Of a stretch of DNA of 64,000 nucleotides, positions 62,396-64,000 are shown piece by piece. Source of the stretch: Colocasia esculenta (Eukaryota; Streptophyta; Magnoliopsida; Alismatales; Araceae); NCBI GenBank assembly GCA_014218235.1, contig CM024755.1, positions 102,156,948 through 102,220,947 on the forward strand, written 5' to 3'. The notes beneath the pieces were generated by a model, which was not told where the DNA came from, made no database searches, and was given only the letters and a program-made list of their open reading frames with translations. The translations under genes and the position numbers were made by a program. Numbering within the stretch: the stretch's first letter is position 1; every line of letters begins with the position of its first letter.

Positions 62396-62945
62396 AAATG
62401 CAATAACCCTCCTGTTCAAGAAGATACAATCCCTATCTGCCAAAAAGGCCTCATATCAACAGTCAAGGAGAAACTCTTGGGAGCAAATATCAAGAGCTTC
62501 GATCAATTGAATTCCATAGTGGCAGACACTGAGATGTTTCTAGCCGAGCAAATGACACAGACATCTCATAAAGCCAAACTCCCCAAAGAGTGTAATAAAT
62601 TAGCAAAAAAAAGGGGGTCAACATCATTGACTCCTCACCTGATGATGAAGCAAAGGGGGCAACAATCTCTCCTGCCCCAAAGAAGAAATCAGAAGCTAAA
62701 GTTCCACTGCCATCATTAATGGGGCGCATGAAGACTCCTTATTCTTTCAAAAAAACAAGAATCAAAGAGGCTCTTTGATCTCTGCCTCGATAATCAGTTA
62801 ATATCACTGCTAGAACCAAAGAGGCAGGCAGGTGTCAGCCAAATCAATCAGCTCAATTTGCCCGTATCACCGTATGGTGGGGCATGCAATTGAAGATTGC
62901 TACATCTTCAAAAATAAGGCCCAGAAGATCATTCAAATGGCCTCA
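62393..62945 (+). pseudogene. gag: E3 Gag tail with first zinc knuckle
   Basis: MKCNNPPVQEDTIPICQKGL, KLLGANIKSFDQLNSIVADT EMFLAEQ, a frameshift near 62607 at an A run, then ICPYHRMVGHAIEDCYIFKN. It keeps the fifteen codons that E2 lost. Confidence 0.7.
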
Positions 62946-63173
62946 TATCTATGCAAAATGCTTTGGCTGACCCTCCTCAACTTCATGCTTGGGATCGACC
63001 AGAGCAATCTGTCAATGTCATTTATATGACGAGACTTCCAACAAATTCAAATCATCCCGAGGACGGTCATTCATGTAATCCTCCTCAAGATAATTCAGGA
63101 GCTCATTCTCTATCAAGATCAAGACATGATCCACATAGAATAATGAGGAAAGTCCAAAGGTAAATATACTCTT

Positions 63174-63450
63174 ATGCATACTCAAATATATTCAGAACTG
63201 CCTCCTATGTCGCCATATGCAGACTCAATTGGGTGGCTATCCGAAGATCCTTCAACTCCTGTCGAGCCGGCAAGGTTATATTCTTTCCCTCGACATCTCA
63301 CTTACTCACTTTTCTGGCTATGCCTTCAATTCGGATTGATGGATTACCGAGCTTCGGCAGAAATATTAGCCAAATACTGCCCATATCATCAAGTGATGGG
63401 TCATAGTATCAAAGATTGCATAAGATTCAAAATGATGTTCAAAAGCTAAT
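63174..63450 (+). pseudogene. E3 second-knuckle ORF
   Basis: MHTQIYSELPPMSPYADSIG through YCPYHQVMGHSIKDCIRFK, then a one-base deletion shifts the frame. Otherwise the same as E2's 33122-33592. Confidence 0.6.
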
Positions 63451-64000
63451 TGACCTGAGTATTCATCGGGTCAACCAGCCTCATACTCAACAACCACCAA
63501 ATGGACCAGCCAACCTGGATCCTATTAGGTGAATGTCATTAATGCATCATCATCCTTTGGTCTTCCTCGGTCATCAGTGGGGGAGCATTCAAATCCATAT
63601 TTATCCAGTCAATCGTATACAAATCTGCATCTTCTATAATAAGCTCTCATTTGCAACAAAGAGCACCAAGTTTATACTTGACAATCTCAGAAGACAAAGT
63701 CTGGTTTCCATACTTAAACCAGCATCATATATCTTTCAAGAGTGAAAGGAGATGCATGACTATTGTTTGGATCTCCATGATTTGGTCGAAACTCATATCT
63801 GGGAAGAAAAAATTGATCAATATGGGAATTCTTTGGCGCCAGCAAATAAGGTGTCACAACGAGCCTATGGTTCAAGTCCAGAATCCTAAGCTCTATATCC
63901 AAAGATATGTGAATATTATCATCATCCCCTGGGCTATGGACGATACAAAGTCAAAGCTGAAATGGAGCAATTTAAAATTGATCTTTTTCAATACAGAATG
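63451..64000 (+). other. E3 Gag-protease linker, start
   Basis: Collinear with E2 33400-33945 up to the window edge. No domain is recognised. Confidence 0.6.

Larger units (their letters stand above)
56308..64000 (+). mobile_element. E3: Tat-type Gypsy element of the E2 family, right end outside the window
   Basis: LTR 56308-59257, PBS 59260-59277, then leader, ORF and Gag colinear with E2 up to the window edge. The left flank GGGCC (56303-56307) should be the target duplication. The interior is similar to E2, with some stops and shifts. Protease onward is not in the window, so I cannot say whether it has RT. Confidence 0.92.

Overview
This is a piece of a large, repeat-rich seed-plant nuclear genome, probably a flowering plant; I cannot name the species. 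The evidence is plant-type Ty3/Gypsy elements with two RNase H domains (Tat clade), plant Copia LTRs, a BED/DUF659/hATC hAT transposase with spliced introns, a decayed piece of plastid rrn16, and one exon of a conserved WD-repeat gene resembling WRAP73/WDR8. Everything right of about 6.85 kb is transposable element. All comparisons were made by eye; no alignment or folding program was run.

Layout. 1-6845 is older DNA: a Copia 3' end with its LTR (455-904), the WRAP73-like last exon on the minus strand (2190-2560) and a plastid 16S fragment (3068-3384). At 6846 a very large Gypsy element (E1) starts: 4.3-kb LTR, PBS, then an interior with no pol that is interrupted by two solo LTRs (11767-13770, target duplication CCTAG; 15539-17257, target duplication AAAAC). 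Its second LTR begins at 22919 and is split at 23584 by a hAT transposon (23585-47290, target duplication TCCCCACG). The hAT carries a 290-bp hAT-type MITE (25021-25310, target duplication CTCTCACC) and is itself split by an 18.6-kb Gypsy element, E2 (26866-45469, target duplication ACGGC). E1's LTR resumes at 47299, ends at 50884, and is followed by a second copy of E1's 5' interior (50885-51391). That copy abuts a minus-strand Tat-type pol (M, 51392-56307) truncated in integrase. M is cut at 56308 by E3, a relative of E2 that runs off the right edge.

How the parts work. E2 keeps Gag remnants, protease, two RNase H domains and integrase but has lost the RT catalytic core. Its LTRs are nearly identical, so it probably moved recently with enzymes supplied in trans. 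E1 has no pol. M still has RT with a YVDD motif but is broken elsewhere. The hAT transposase is nearly complete apart from two in-frame TAG codons and the two insertions.

The most unusual signal is structural. The non-coding parts of E1, E2 and E3 consist largely of small inverted repeats whose outer stems change sequence but stay paired. Five copies of a four-stem module (three in E1, two in E2) have inner CCC/GGG stems capped mostly by GNRA loops (GAAA, GCAA, GTAA, GAGA). Long arrays of a second hairpin type flank them. Three otherwise unrelated LTR families each have an array of unrelated short palindromes upstream of the TATA box. All three also repeat the primer-binding-site core TGGCACGCCC inside the LTR, about 70-150 bp before the LTR end. 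I regard this family-wide structured-RNA architecture as the best candidate for an undescribed system here.
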